Source: Ciona intestinalis (taxonomy: Eukaryota > Chordata > Ascidiacea > Phlebobranchia > Cionidae). Taken from it: DNA of 64,000 nucleotides. This document shows positions 36,801-51,800 of the stretch, in pieces (position 1 is the stretch's first letter; the number at the start of each line of letters is the position of its first letter). Under the pieces are notes generated by a model that was not told the DNA's origin, did no database searches, and saw only the letters and a program-made list of their open reading frames with translations. The DNA lies in NCBI RefSeq assembly GCF_000224145.3, contig NC_020167.2, positions 3,040,450 to 3,104,449 on the forward strand, read 5' to 3'. The position numbers were made by a program, and so were the translations under genes.

Positions 36801-39800
36801 AATTCATTAATGGTTTGGCAGTCTGTTACGAGGAAATGCATATTGTAATGTTATTTACTACTAGTTACATATGGTAATGCTTTCCAAGTTTCTGTTTGAT
36901 TGGGCCACCTACTACTGTGGTTGAAGCATATTAACTGTTGTTGAAAAAGTGAATTCATTCGAAAGTTGTGTGAAATGTAGTTTTGAAACTTGGATTGCCT
37001 TGAAACTTGGATTGCCGAAAGCTAAAAAACTTATATAAACAAACCACCATAAAACCCTATATAACCCCCATAGAAACCTTATAACTACCATAGAAACTTT
37101 ATAAATACCATAGAAACCTCATGACAGACCATAGAAACCTTGTAACAACCATAGAAACCTTATAACGACCATAGGAACCTTATACCCACTATAGAAACCT
37201 TATAACCACCATAGAAACCTTATATAACCCACCTCCTCCTCGTAAAGCTTCAGTTGATAAAGTTTGCATCGATATTCATCTTTACGTAAAGCACGACCCA
37301 GTTTAACAACAAACAACGTCGAATTAGGAATTGATCGAAAATCTTCTGTTAATTGACTCATCTCATTCTGTGGGTAAAAGGTTAATGAGTAAAGGTAACA
37401 TGTTAAGCACATACATTAAACTTTTCAAGAACACAATAATTAAATACCTCTTGACCACTGGCGTATTTCCTGTAGATGACAAACCTTCTTGTAGCTGTGC
37501 CTACAAAGTGGGCAAGATGTCGCTTTAATGACAACAAAGGCATTCGCTTGTCCATTTCTACATGCAGCTCTGGAATAAAGAGTAAAAAGTAAGAAAAAAA
37601 ATGCCACAAATTTTTGAAACAGGTTGGTATTAAACGTTTTGTTTATCACTCCAATTTTAAGCTTTAACCAGCTTTTACCCTGANNNNNNNNNNNNNNNNN
37701 NNNNNNNNNNNNNNNNNNNNNNNNNNNNNNNNNCCTGGAGACCGGAGGGGCAGGGTATACAGACTGACGCTTGTTTTGCATTGCAATAACCCAGTAACAG
37801 TAAATATTAAAGCTTGTAAATCAAATTTCTTTAATAGGAATGTGTGTCTAAGTACCCTGCCTCCCTAGCATTAAAAATACCCAAAGTTTTACATGACCAT
37901 TGTAGTCGACTACACTACCTTTGGTTCAGGTTTATCAAGGAATTCAATGAAAAACTCAATGGTTCCGTACAAACTGATGTTCGTCCCAAATTTATCGTTT
38001 TCAAGATAAACTTGGCTTGGTGTCTTCCACATTTTCTTACGAATACGAATTCTAAAATGCATTTTAAAATTTTAGATAACCTTTTTTTTCACAAAATAAA
38101 AAAGTAAAAATTCCACAGAATATGAGTTTTTCCATTTATGTCTAACTATTTCCATTTTTTATTATTATTTTTTTAGCCCACAAAGTTTCATAAATTTTTT
38201 TAGGCTACAGTTTTTTCGGTTTAAAACAAATGTTATGATCTCACCTCTCTGGTTGAGTATGTATATCACATTGTTCACTTATATCTTCACACAGCAAGTT
38301 ACGTGCGTCACCAACTGTCAACCCACGTTGTATCACCCAATTCATTAATGGTTTGGCAGTCTGTTACGAGGAAATGCATATTGTAATGGTTTATTTGAAA
38401 ATTCATTCGAAAGTTGTGTGAAATGTAGTCTTTGAAACTTGGATTGCCCTTGAAACNNNNNNNNNNNNNNNNNNNNNNNNNNNNNNNNNNNNNNNNNNNN
38501 NNNNNNNNNNNNNNNNNNNNNNNNNNNNNNNNNNNNNNNNNNNNNNNNNNNNNNNNNNNNNNNNNNNNNNNNNNNNNNNNNCCCTGCCTCCCTAGCATTA
38601 AAAATACCCAAAGTTTTACATGACCATTGTAGTCGACTACACTACCTTTGGTTCAGGTTTATCAAGGAATTCAATGAAAAACTCAATGGTTCCGTACAAA
38701 CTGATGTTCGTCCCAAATTTATCGTTTTCAAGATAAACTTGGCTTGGTGTCTTCCACATTTTCTTACGAATACGAATTCTAAAATGCATTTTAAAATTTT
38801 AGATAACCTTTTTTTTCACAAAATAAAAAAGTAAAAATTCCACAGAATATGAGTTTTTCCATTTATGTCTAACTATTTCCATTTTTTATTATTATTTTTT
38901 TAGCCCACAAAGTTTCATAAATTTTTTTAGGCTACAGTTTTTTCGGTTTAAAACAAATGTTATGATCTCACCTCTCTGGTTGAGTATGTATATCACATTG
39001 TTCACTTATATCTTCACACAGCAAGTTACGTGCGTCACCAACTGTCAACCCACGTTGTATCACCCAATTCATTAATGGTTTGGCAGTCTGTTACGAGGAA
39101 ATGCATATTGTAATGGTTTATTTGAAAATTCATTCGAAAGTTGTGTGAAATGTAGTTTTGAAACTTGGATTGCCTTGAAACTTAAATTGAAAGTTAAAAA
39201 ACTCATATAAACAAACCACTATAAAACCCTATATAACCACCATAGAAACCTTATAACAACCATAGAAACTTTATAACTACCATAGAAACCTTATAACTAC
39301 CATAGAAACCTTGTAACAACCATAGAAACCTTATAACGACCATAGAAACTTTATAAATACCATAGAAACCTCATGACGACCATAGAAACCTTGTAACAAC
39401 CATAGAAACCTTATAACGACCATAGAAACCTTATACCCACTATAGAAACCTTATAACCACCATAAAAACCTTATATAACCCACCTCCTCCTCGTAAAGCT
39501 TCAGTTGATAAAGTTTGCATCGATATTCATCTTTACGTAAAGCACGACCCAGTTTAACAACAAACAACGTCGAATTAGGAATTGATCGAAAATCTTCTGT
39601 TAATTGACTCATCTCATTCTGTGGGTAAAAAGATAATGAGTAAAGGTAACATGTTAAGCACATACATTAAACTTTTCAAGAACACAATAATTAAATACCT
39701 CTTGACCACTGGCGTATTTCCTGTAGATGACAAACCTTCTTGTAGCTGTGCCTACAAAGTGGGCAAGATGTCGCTTTAATGACAACAAAGGCATTCGCTT

Positions 39801-42800
39801 GTCCATTTCTACATGCAGCTCTGGAATAAAGAGTAAAAAGTAAGAAAAAAAATGCCACAAATTTTTGAAACAGGTTGGTATTAAACGTTTTGTTTATCAC
39901 TCCAATTTTAAGCTTTAACCAGCTTTTACCCTGATGTTAGGTGTCTATACAAACAAGAAGGGTCAAAGTATATTTTATCTGTAATTATATATTGAGATTC
40001 CTATGTTTGACAACTATGAGCGTAACTATATTTTGATAATATCGCCTAAGATTTTGTTAAAATTAAAAAAATACAGTGGCTATAACTAAATTTTCAAGTA
40101 AAGTATTTAAACCATTACCTATTTACTACCTTTAAAAAATACTATCCTAGAGAACCAAAGCCATTTATATTACCTTTGCATGGTTTGTTCTCCTCATTCT
40201 CATTCTGCTGAACTTCAAGAACCCGGAAATAAAACTGTTTTTGCGCGATCTCGCTCGACACTCCCCAACCATCAGAAGCAGCAGATGAACAAGAGATGGT
40301 TCGCTCTCTCCTTGAGCGAGAAACCGAGTCCAAGATGCCCTCAGAGCTGCTCAGGATGGATTTCTTATAGTACGGGGAGCACGAGAAGAGAGGGTTGATC
40401 TTCTCACAGGCTTCGGAGGACTCTGGAATGTCTTTGGGAGCCGAGGCGGAAGATCCAGCAGTGGAAGATAAGTTGGGAAGATCTTGGGATGTAGACTCCT
40501 TCATGTATTGTGAGGAGGAAGAGCCGCATGCGCCGCATGAGATTTGGGGACTGCAGAAGTTCACGTTACTGCTGCTTGGTGCTGTAGATTTTTCATGGCA
40601 CGAGTCGCACGGCTCCCTTGTGGCGTCAGGAGCCACACTTACATTATCGTTCCACATGACTGATTTTACAGGCTCGTTTGTAACTATGGGTAATTGTTTT
40701 GGTTTATGGGCACATACATGTGCGTCACCTGTCCCATCGGGGTTGGTTCTGTTGTCTGTTATTGATGGATCACCCGTGGTATTTGAATCACTGTCAGCGT
40801 ACATCAGTGCCTTGGTGTAATCCAATGTAGGTTCCAGTGCAGCACATTGTACAACATGTCCAGGGTAACATTTCCCTGTTGAGTACTTTGGCAAACCCGT
40901 GGCAAGTGGCTTGGGGCAGTGGCACGGTGCCACGACTTCGCTCTGGTTGACGTCAACTGACTTACGAACAACCTCTGCGGGGGACATCTCTGGGCCGTGG
41001 CATGGGCCTTCAACAGGGTGGCATATGGTGTCAGTGCTGCCCAACGTGGAACACGAGGTGCTTAAACTACTTCCTTCGCTTTCAACGGACAACACTGGAA
41101 TTTTATATTTTAGGAAACTGTTATTCTCGTAAAACATAATGCAAAGTTTAACATCAAGAAATGTTTTATGTACCATACCACAAAACTTAGTTTTTAATCC
41201 CCTACTGTTAAATATCAGCCATATAGTATAGAATATTTCACTAAATCTTGATTATATAACTTAAACACAGAAACCAAGAGGTCCCAAACCAACCTTGCTC
41301 TACATCATCATTATAATTTGAGGCGTCAAAACTTTCATTCGCCATCTCATCAAACTCCATGTCAGTCATAAGAGATGGAGGGTCAGATTGTGAGGAGTTG
41401 CATTTCAATGAACTGGTGGGGGAGGCAGGGATCATGTAGCCTGTTTCTGTGGATGGTGTTGTGAAATTAGGTCCAAAAAATACAGATTTTTGGTCAGTTT
41501 AAATACAAACATGACGGCTCCTGAGTATATGTTGGAATATTAACAGCATAGTGTTTTTAAAGGAGCATACCAACGAAAAATGAAAATTTGTATATGCATA
41601 GAGATAGAGATGCTAGGGCAGGCAGGGATCATGTAGCCTGTTACTGTGAATGGTGTTGGGAAATTAGGTCCAAAAAACATCCATATATAAAAAAAGTCTA
41701 AAATTTTTTTGTCAGTTTCAATACAACCAAGACGGCTCATCATATGTTGGAATATTAACAGCAAAGTTTTCCTAATTTTGTTTTCTATAATAGACTTTTA
41801 ACTTTTATTTTGCCACGAAGTTTTACTGCTCTATACAAATCATCTTCATCAGGGTGAATGACACTGAACAGTTCAAAATATTTAGTAGCATACTCTTGGA
41901 CAAAAATACAAAGGCTTTCACCCAGATGACGGTGACCGGAATAGAACGTCAAAATATCAGCCCCTTCAAAATTACAAAAATTGCCAGAAGACCTCTTTCA
42001 AATTTCAATACGCCTAACCGTAACAGCATATATAAAAAAATATATTGCCTCATAAAACATGCTAAAAAATTATCATGTAGGCATAATTCACCTTCAAATC
42101 TCTTCTGCAGTTTCCCTGGCAGATCATTTAGCACAGAAGACAACATTGAATCGTTATCATAACTATTATTCCGTCTCCTTTCCCCTTCATTAGTTTGATC
42201 TTCGTGGCTGAGTTCGGGAATTTGCCAAAAACTTTCAATTTCGCCACAGTTTGAATCTGGGGTGATTTATTTGAATGTCATTAATTTATTCTTGTTTGGA
42301 GGGTTTATTTCTTTATATAGCTTGGGTGTTCTGTATCAAAAACCTTACTGTGTGTGATTGTTGTGGTATTTAAGCTTGCATAGAGAGTTATTACAATACA
42401 AGTTATAACATGGGTATCCACTATCCTATTTTCACACACATTGTGGCATGAGGCTTTTATTTTGGTATTTTTTTTCAGTGGTTCTTGACTTTTTCCTTAA
42501 AATTACTTTTAAAATGATATTTATTTTACCCTTCACAGACTTCGAATTTAAAAACATTTTTACAGAAGATAATTTTAAATTTGAAATTCATTCTAAAACA
42601 TAGTTTATGATGTCATAACCAACCCATTGTTTCATCATCATTCATGCTCTCTACTGCCTCAGGTGGATTTTGGGGTGGTGACGAGGAATTCCCACTACTG
42701 TCACCTGGTGTTGAAATATTAAGAAATTAGAAATTATCATGATTGGTGTAGTCCGATGGTTTAAATTAATTTTAACCAATGGCACTGCTTAAATGAATAT

Positions 42801-45800
42801 CTTATTTAAATAAATAACTTATTTATAAATGTCATGTCGCGTCACTTCACTAGGATGGCCAAGCTTCTTTTAAAGAAAAAAAAAGATACGGTCTAAAAAA
42901 AGAGAACCAACGGAAAAGGAGTAAAACAGGGAGAAAAAATGAATAAAAAAACAAAACATGAATAAAACATGAAACCAGTAATACAAGGTCAAAAAGACAG
43001 GGAGAGAGAGAGAAAAAATAAGAAAGGAAAAAAACGTAGTACTGTGGGGTAAGATAGTACACCTTTAGCACATAATATTTAAATCTCCTGGGCGTGTTTT
43101 AAACAATCAAGAACAGCCTATGGAAGTCCTAAAGATACGGTTTTATAATTCTTTAAATGTTCTGTTTATGTTTTAAAAATAGATTAAAAATATATCCTCT
43201 CTTCCTATCTTTTCCCACCCTACTGTATAGCTCCATTTGGTAGTAAACGAAGAACATTCAAAGAATTTTAAAGCCGCAATGACTCCGATAGACTGTTGGT
43301 AAATGTTTAAACATGATCAGGATATTTGAATATTATGCGCTAAAGGTGTCCCATCTTCCCCCACCCTACTATATAGCATAGAAAGACAAAACATTGATTA
43401 TTTGACATACCAAGTGACCCCACCCCTTCATCACTTGATGAAGATGAAGCTTGTCCATTTAATTTGGAATCCAGGTTGGTTTTCTCCATGGCTTGCTGCA
43501 TGTTGTCGAAGTATTCAGTCACCTCTGTGAGGAATATTAAGCATGGTATGAGTTGAAAACCTAACGTGGTTTATACATCATGGGGTTTTTAAACTGTGTG
43601 CCATCATAGGAAAAGTTGTGTAATGATATTTAACTGGGCAAGTATGAGGAGAACATTAATTGTGGGGAAGTGGTTTAGAATATATAATGGTTGTTATAAG
43701 ATAAAGTATATCTCAAAGTAATTGAGGTAGCTAGGCAGACAGGACACTGTTTAATAATTTCATGGTATGTGTAGATTAAACAATTAAAAGTATGAGCCAT
43801 TCAGTGTGTCACAGTCAGAAACAGCGAGAAAAATTCTAAGAACTACTTCAATAATACAGTGATTAATATTGTGTATTTTTTACTTAACCAGTATTTTACT
43901 ACATTGTGTTTTAAACTTATATTGTTTAGATGAGTATCATGAGTTATGTGGAAAGAACTGGTACAAATTAACTTTATTTTGGCTAATTCATGAAGCAGGA
44001 AAATGCTGTTTCAGGCATAAAACTGGGGTGTTAAATCTATGATTTCACCCCTGTTTTAAAAGCTTGGGTGATAGGGCCCTTTACATCACTAATGTTTCGC
44101 ATACAACCCCACCTGATGGTAAAACGATGTTGATTGTAAGAAGATTAGCGATCTTATCAAGGATGTTCCATAGACGAGTGTCCTCCAGCTTCAAAGAGTC
44201 TGAAGAACTTTCCTCTTCAGTCATCAAATCAACATAAAGCTGACGAATAAAATGTTTAATTTAGATTTAAAAAAAAATATTTAATTCAAATTCTGAGAAA
44301 AAAAAAAATTTAAATTTTAACAAATATTTAATTTTGATTCAAACTTTTATTCCAATTAAATGTAAGGACACATATCCGTCAAAACTTAGTATTTTGTAAT
44401 CTTTTATACAGTAAATGTGATCACATTATCAGGTCACTATAAAGCAAATGGTGAAAAGGTTTTAATAAAATACAAGCACAATAAATACAAAGACATGTTT
44501 AAATGGTAAAATACCTCTTATAAAAATACAAAAATCTAGCATAACATATAATTAAAGCCTGCATACAGTTTGGTTTGACATCGTGGGTGGGGAGCAATGT
44601 TTTGTGACACAAGGTATGCTGGGACAATGAATTAGTAACAAATATAAACACTTAAGTATTTCAACACAATAAGGTACAGTTCTTACTTTGGCACTTCTGA
44701 AGAATCCTTCACTTTTTAATGTTTTAGAATCCTTGGTGAGTATATGACACTCCCCACGATATCTTTCATGAACAACCAGCATTGAACCAAGAGAGAGGTT
44801 CAGTTTCTGGAGACAAAATAACAGCATAGGTAAAAGCTAGATAAAAAAATTGGGCGAGAAATTATAGGGTTTGGAAAAAAATTGTGGAGCATTTTTGAGT
44901 AAAGCAGTTCTGACAAATTTAAATCGGTTCTTTTACTTTAAACATAAGTTTTTTAAATATTAGGTCAATTCAATATAAAATGAAAGTCAACAATTCCTAA
45001 CCCCTGACCAACATCACAGAGATGCTAACCCCTTTTTACTCTCTAACCCTAAAACCATGCATACTTGGCTTGTTGGGTGCTACAATACATTAGTAACCAC
45101 TGGGTTGTAGCAATGTCCGATAAGTGTCTTGGTCAAGAACACTTACACCCAGTGGCGCAGCCATAAGGGGGATTGCGGAAGTCGGGACCCCTTTTTTTAA
45201 ATAAAAAGTTTATAACATAAAAGTAAAAAAAAAAACATTGATGCTACTGCTAACACCTATCGGTATCGAACATTAAACCAGGTGTTTTTTGGTTACAATA
45301 ATTGCCTAACTACCATAATGCAACTACTTCATAATCCCATATCCTAAGCAAGCTACATTATAACTTCCTTACCTCAGCTATGCGAGTCTTCATATCGAGC
45401 ACAGTCTGTTGCTCAGTCACACGGATCGTAACTTGCTCATGGAGGTTCAGTGCTTCTGGATCAGCAAGGAATATCTAAAGAAATATTGGTCATGAAATTA
45501 TGAATAAAACTCATTTATCCTCACCTGGCAGGGCAATATCAGTTGCTTGATTAAAAAACTAGTCGTACAACGCTTTTTTGTTCGATAGTTAACTTTAAAA
45601 CATAGACCTGCTAAATGACCAAGTATGCTAAATGTGTTTTTGGTAAGGAAATATAAACTGCATACCTCTTACCCCTAAGTAAAATAAAGGAGATTAGAGT
45701 TGTACATAAACACCCAATGACTTGAAACATTTGAATTTTATCCTATCCACTCACTTTCAGTGTAACTCCACCACATTCATATTTTTCAAACTTCTCGCCT

Positions 45801-48800
45801 TCATCTCTTGTTTCCAGGAGTAAATCAAACAGGTACGAGTTGCGAGGACCACCTGGTTATTTTAAATACATTAACATAACTCTATGCTGCACTGCTTAAA
45901 TGTAAACGGGTGGGTAAGGTCCCATAACAAGGCACACCAAGGAACACAGGGGCCTTAGGCCTGAAATGCTCATTTACAAATTTTAATTACAAATATACAT
46001 TAAATAACCGAGTAGTTTGGCACCATTGTGGTTAGTGGCTTGCATTGTAAACTAAAGGATGAAAAACAAATGTTTGCCGTTGGGAAGAAACTTAAAGAAC
46101 ATTGCTCCAACCCAATGACCTCTTTTAGGTTTTATCACCCTTTTTTGGGTAATGGGACAACTCTGGCCTAAATCTAAGGTCCCATGTCTTGTCCCACTGT
46201 AAGAACTTAACCATAAAGAATAATAATAACAACTCCATATTTTCCAAATGGTTTCTACAAAGAAGCACACCAGGGAACACAGGGGCTTCAAACCAGAGTT
46301 CTATGCTAACTGGGTGCAGTCATGTAGCAAGGCACACCATGGGTCTTATTTAGGCCAGGATTTGACCGAATACTCTAACAGACCAGAGTCAGCCCATTAC
46401 AAGTATAAACAACAACACACACCCAACAACTGGCTGAGAGTTTTTTCTCCATCCTCGCTGTCAATATCGTAAGATCGGTCAAGCACATCGTTAATGTGAT
46501 CGTACTTTACCAAACGACATCGGTCAACTGGAACCACCTCGCTCTCTGTGTCAACATAGAAGTATTATAAATGAGAAACAAAAATTAAGAAATAAGTTGG
46601 ATGTGAAAAGTAGGAATAGGAGGTTTTATGCCAAGCATACCGTTGGTGAATAAGAAATATTAAATTATATAAGTAAATACCTTTTTTCGTTAAAAAAACA
46701 TAAATTGTGATAAACCCTGATAATGTTTGTTATATGGCAAAACGTTGATATAATAAAATTCACATCATTTGCCACTACAGGTTTGCTATGAACTTACGCA
46801 TAATATTTCGTATGTTACAAAAAGCTTGAGACGGTAATTAACAAATCTCATTAACTTACTTATTCTCATAAGCATATGAGCTTGCTTGACAGCATCAACT
46901 AATGTCGTGTCTTTGTGGAATTCAAATGTCTTATCAAGTATTGGTTGTACCAGGTGGCCCACAAGTGATGGGTGGCGTAAAAATAACTGGAGAATATTTG
47001 TTTGTATAAAAAAATATACAGAAAACACTGGTCAAATACCAATTCATTTGAATGTCCAAAACTTAAACATATTAAAGCTAAACCACCAACAATGTGAGCC
47101 TTGAACCGAATATCCTCAACATTTATAAACCAAATCAACTTAGTTTATTTATACAATGAACCATACTTTAAGTATGGGATACTCAAACCAATCAAACTAA
47201 AAACAAACAGTGAGCCCTGAACCCAACACCCCCTACCCAGACACTAGAAACATGATGTATTCCCGTCAAGTTTCAACATATTTTACAATATTTACTAAAC
47301 CACCATCGCTGAGCTTTGAACCCAACACCTTCAACATAACTTACTCTGATGCTACACATATTCCTCTCCTGCTCTATCTTCATGATCCTCAACCTCTCCT
47401 CCTCTTCTTCTCTATGAACAAGGTCCTGGATGTGAGATGGAAGCTCCGTTGTTTCCATGAACACTAAAGATCATACGAGAGAAAGAATTTTAGACTTGTA
47501 CAAATGACGTGAATATTTATTTATTGAGGTTGTAAATATTACAAAAGTCGTGCTAAATGTCATTGACAGTAACTGTCTTAAAGAGGTATGGCAACAATAT
47601 GTCATAAACTTAAAAAGTTAAAATGCAATTTTTTAACAACATGTCTGTTTATATATATATACCTAAATCATGTATGTATAGGTAACTAACAACAGTAACT
47701 TACTGGAATTTCTTTGTTTGTTTATTTGTCGATACATCAACATGTAAGCATTTGTAGAACTGGAATTACGAAAAAAAGGTAAAATGTTTTAAGTGGTTAA
47801 CCAATATATACTGGAAGTGGAAAACGCTAGTTTAGAAGTATGTATAATTTTTCAGCAATTAAAAAAGAAAAGGAAGATTTACATTCCTTCAGCAACTTTC
47901 ACAGCTTTGCTGGCAGTACTATGGCCTACAGCACATGGAAGACTTTTAATTACAACAATTGCTTTAAAGATAAAAATGAAATAACAAAGATTTTATTTAA
48001 AGCGAATGCTTTGTAAAAGTTTTTAAATCCACTTGTATGCCAAAAGGTCATTTCTTGAGAAATATTTCTCCTGGTAGCATTTAAACCTAATATAACAGTA
48101 ATAATATTAACAGAATTGAGGAATTACCTTGAAAATGTTGAGTAATACGATGATGACGTACGTGGGTAACTTACTCCTCCAAATGTTTTCTCAATATCAA
48201 GGTTGGTAATCGAGGATACAATCTGTATCGGAAAGATAGGATAATGATACTGATACCTATACTAATAGTCCTGTATGTATGTAACTTCATACTTTATCCT
48301 TACATGGCCGGGAAACGACAGTCGTTAAACCCCGGCGTTTTGTCTTATACACCTCATGCCAGCTTACAAGTTACCAAGTATATTACTTTGTGGGTGATTG
48401 TTTTTTGGGAGGTTATTTCATTTTTCGTTATGTGTGGCTGATAAATTGAACAACCTATTAGTGACCACTGGGTTAGAGCAGTTGCCGTCAATTGTCTTGC
48501 CCAAAGATACATACACCCACATTGGTAGCAGCGAAGATAAATATGTTCCATTTATTTATTCAACTACTAAACTTTGTCAGTTTGTTTGTTTTTTGTTCTA
48601 TACCGATCAGGGTAAATACCTACTTTATGCTACATAAATAATAATAACTGATAGAATAATATATGAAAATACAAATAGATTAGGAACTAGTATCATTCTT
48701 GTACACCGACCTGGTCATTGAAACTATGCCATCTGTTGTTTTCAAATGACTTAATATAAGCATAGTAGTGGCCACCTGCAGCACTGCCAGAGTGAATCAT

Positions 48801-51800
48801 GATTGAAAACAATTCGTAAACATACGGTCCCTCCTGTATGAAATATAACAGAAAAACAGACATTAGTCGCATGCTATCAAGTGAATGAGTAAAAGTTACA
48901 AATCTGTTGGAAATTAAGAATAATTGAAACTTGCAAATCGTGTTAAAAGTCAGGGATGAATGACCAAGATCTGGGTTGTAGGGGATATTGGTTAGTTAGG
49001 GTAATACACTTTTGGTCAGTGGCAAGTATTTTGGAATTAACCTAATCCTCAAACAAAGATAAATCACCTAAAAGCATGTTAAAGTTGTTGTAAGGTGTAA
49101 AACTGGAGTGCTAAACCTAAAACAAAAGATATCTCCAGGCTGAGGTGACACCCACGCACCCCCTTTTTATTATTAACATTTTTTTAACTTTTTTTATCTT
49201 TAAAAAACAATAAACTTCCAACCTTACACTCCTAATGTTACACCTACAATCCTCACCTGAAGATAGGAGTCCACGAGCGCCTCCTCATCATTCAACCACC
49301 AACTGTTCCTCCTCTTCCTTCGATGGGAGAGTTGGGATTCAAAGTCGATCCCCTCATCCACGCTGCTCGCCTCCTCTTCACTGGATTGCTCATTCATCCC
49401 GACACCGTTGGAACCTCCAGGAAGATTACGATCGGGGTCGTGCCCGCTGTCGTGGCTGCTTGTGTCTTCCTCGTCAACTTGTTCTGGTGAGGGGGGAAGG
49501 TTAACACACACTTACCATTAAAACTAAACAAATACTGAACAAATTTTTATTTATATAGATTGGACGGATGGTTATGTTAGTTGGAACGTGACAATCCTCC
49601 ATATAAGAGGATGATTAGGTTATGAAAGAAATCTTCCAGCAAATTATTTGTGATCTTTAAGTGCTACCTTTTGTCTGAATATATAGCGTGTTTGTTTGAT
49701 AATTTAGACAACTTATATAAGTAAGAAAGTGACCACTGGTCTGAGCAATTTCAATAACGTGATGTGCCCTGCAAAAAAACATACATGCCTATAATGGTGG
49801 CAAGATCCAGCTAAGAAATTGTTTTGCTATGAGTAAGAGCTGTTGATTATCCTTTTTATAATCAATATTTTACTGATAACACTTCTGTCATTTTGAATGT
49901 AACCTTGCATGGTTGGAAAACAACAGTCAGTATAACACAGGTATTCTGTTTTATACACCTCATGCCAGCTTGCACTCACAATTACCAGTCACCACGTATG
50001 TTTAGGAGTGTGTTTTTAAATGGCTGACAATTCAGACAACTCAGTAGTAACTGTTGGGTTGAAGCAATTGCTGTTAAGTGTCTTGCGCAAAGACATATAC
50101 GCCAACAACGGTAGCAGCGACAAGCCTTGAACTTATGACCTATGGTTTAAGAGTCAGGCGCGCTAACCACTGATCCCAGCGTAAGATATAGAAAAGTTAT
50201 TATTTAAATAAATGTAATGTCCTCATAACCTCACCTTTATTCTCCTCACACAAGTCATCCATCTCCTCATTATTTACTGGATCATCATCCGTCGATGAAG
50301 ATGTAGTGTCCTGTGGAGGAAGATGCAGTTTACTTTAATACAATGATATTTAATTCAAAATAAAACCAATTAACCGAGTATTGGCTAGCTTGCAAAATAT
50401 TTTAAGATTTTTAAAGTATTTCCCCTACCCTAACTACTAAAACCGATATTTGAAAAAAAGGTCGATAGCTTTCTAAAAGGCATTTAAAACCTGCAAAACA
50501 TCCTTCTGTGGCAATACTAATGCTTGTGTTTCAAGCAACATGTGGAAAACAAGATGACGTCCATTGTTCGTGAACAATGGTTCTCAGTCTTGTCCTTACT
50601 TTATGTTTATCTATTTACTTTGGTTAGGGGTGCCTGGGGTGTCATTTCAAACTCTTGAAACAAGGTGACTTCCCGTTTTAGCAGTCTAGTTTTAGACATA
50701 AATAAGGTTTACTATGTTTGACAATCCATTTTAACAGTACTATAGAGTCAGTGGCATTTTTACTCTGATAAAGTCAGTGGCATTTTACTCTGACCTTTGA
50801 AATGATTGGATTTTTAGGCTTTCTTCTCACATAACTAACCTTGCTTGTATCTTCTGTGAAAGAATTAAGATTTAGTATTTGTGGGAACTGCATGCAATCA
50901 TTGAGTTTGATTCGATGCATGGTCGAATAATCAAAATCAAACCTCTTCAGCTGAAGTGTCAGAAGATATGGGAATCTAGTAAAAAATTTTGTTTGTTTAA
51001 TTAGAAATGAATGTAACTTATTTAACCTCGCATGGCATCCTATAAAACCAGTGTTCTATTTCATACACGCAGTGCCTGCAGAGGAATTCCCTTGTTGTTT
51101 TGGGGGGTTTCACTTGCCTACAATGTTAGCATCATCTTGCCTTATAAAACCATTTTTAAAATGTAAAACTGGGATTTTAAAAAATATGATTTCACCTATG
51201 TTTGAAAAGTCGGGGTGACATCTTGCCTAGCACCCTAACATTATTTTTATAATAGGTAGAATTTTTTAACAAAAAAATAAGGGTTAAAAAATATTGTGAT
51301 AACAAAGTGTTTGAATATTGTAACGAAATACAACAAAGGTGTTTACTTGGTGAACTTTAACCCTTTCTTTGCGTCACATTTCTTGTCACACTTCTCACAG
51401 TAATATTGGTTGCTCTCGTCCAGTGTCTCTGGTTCAACAAATGCATTCAAACCTTCAATCTGTTAATATGGTTGTGTATTAGATTTCTTAACCCCATGGC
51501 CATAACACAACATAGATTACATTGGAATGCAAAAACATGATAATAAATTACAACAGAGATATCAGCATTATTCATAGATTGCATTTATCTCTTAGTCTGG
51601 TCTCACTTAATAATATTATCCACAGGAAATGCATTTGTATTAATTGTCTCTTTGTTACAATACAAGTTTCTAATTACTGAACTACAGCGCTGGAATATGA
51701 AATATAGGTTAGTGGCTTGGGGTTGGGGTTAGTGTCCTTTCTGAAACTTTGGCTTCAAAGGTGCCACTTTGCAATAACACTTCCGCTTGATATGCAACCA

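Noticed and set aside
36310..36810. Plus-strand frame of 166 codons, partly repeated at 37844-38107
   Set aside because: It is the antisense of usp47 exons and introns, repeated because the block is duplicated.
36385..38360. True tandem exon duplication giving a usp47 protein with repeated modules
   Set aside because: Gaps flank each block, identity is allele-like, and joining block C to block A breaks codon phase. Kept only as a finding to test.
37060..39475. Regular 20-base repeats considered as a CRISPR-like array
   Set aside because: Head-to-tail minisatellite without distinct spacers, in an animal intron.
47780..47990. A usp47 exon reading [14 protein letters not shown] between the His-box exon and STNAYM
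   Set aside because: Phase does not fit. Extending exon 48222 to the donor at 48128 gives [17 protein letters not shown] in phase with STNAYM and matches the family.
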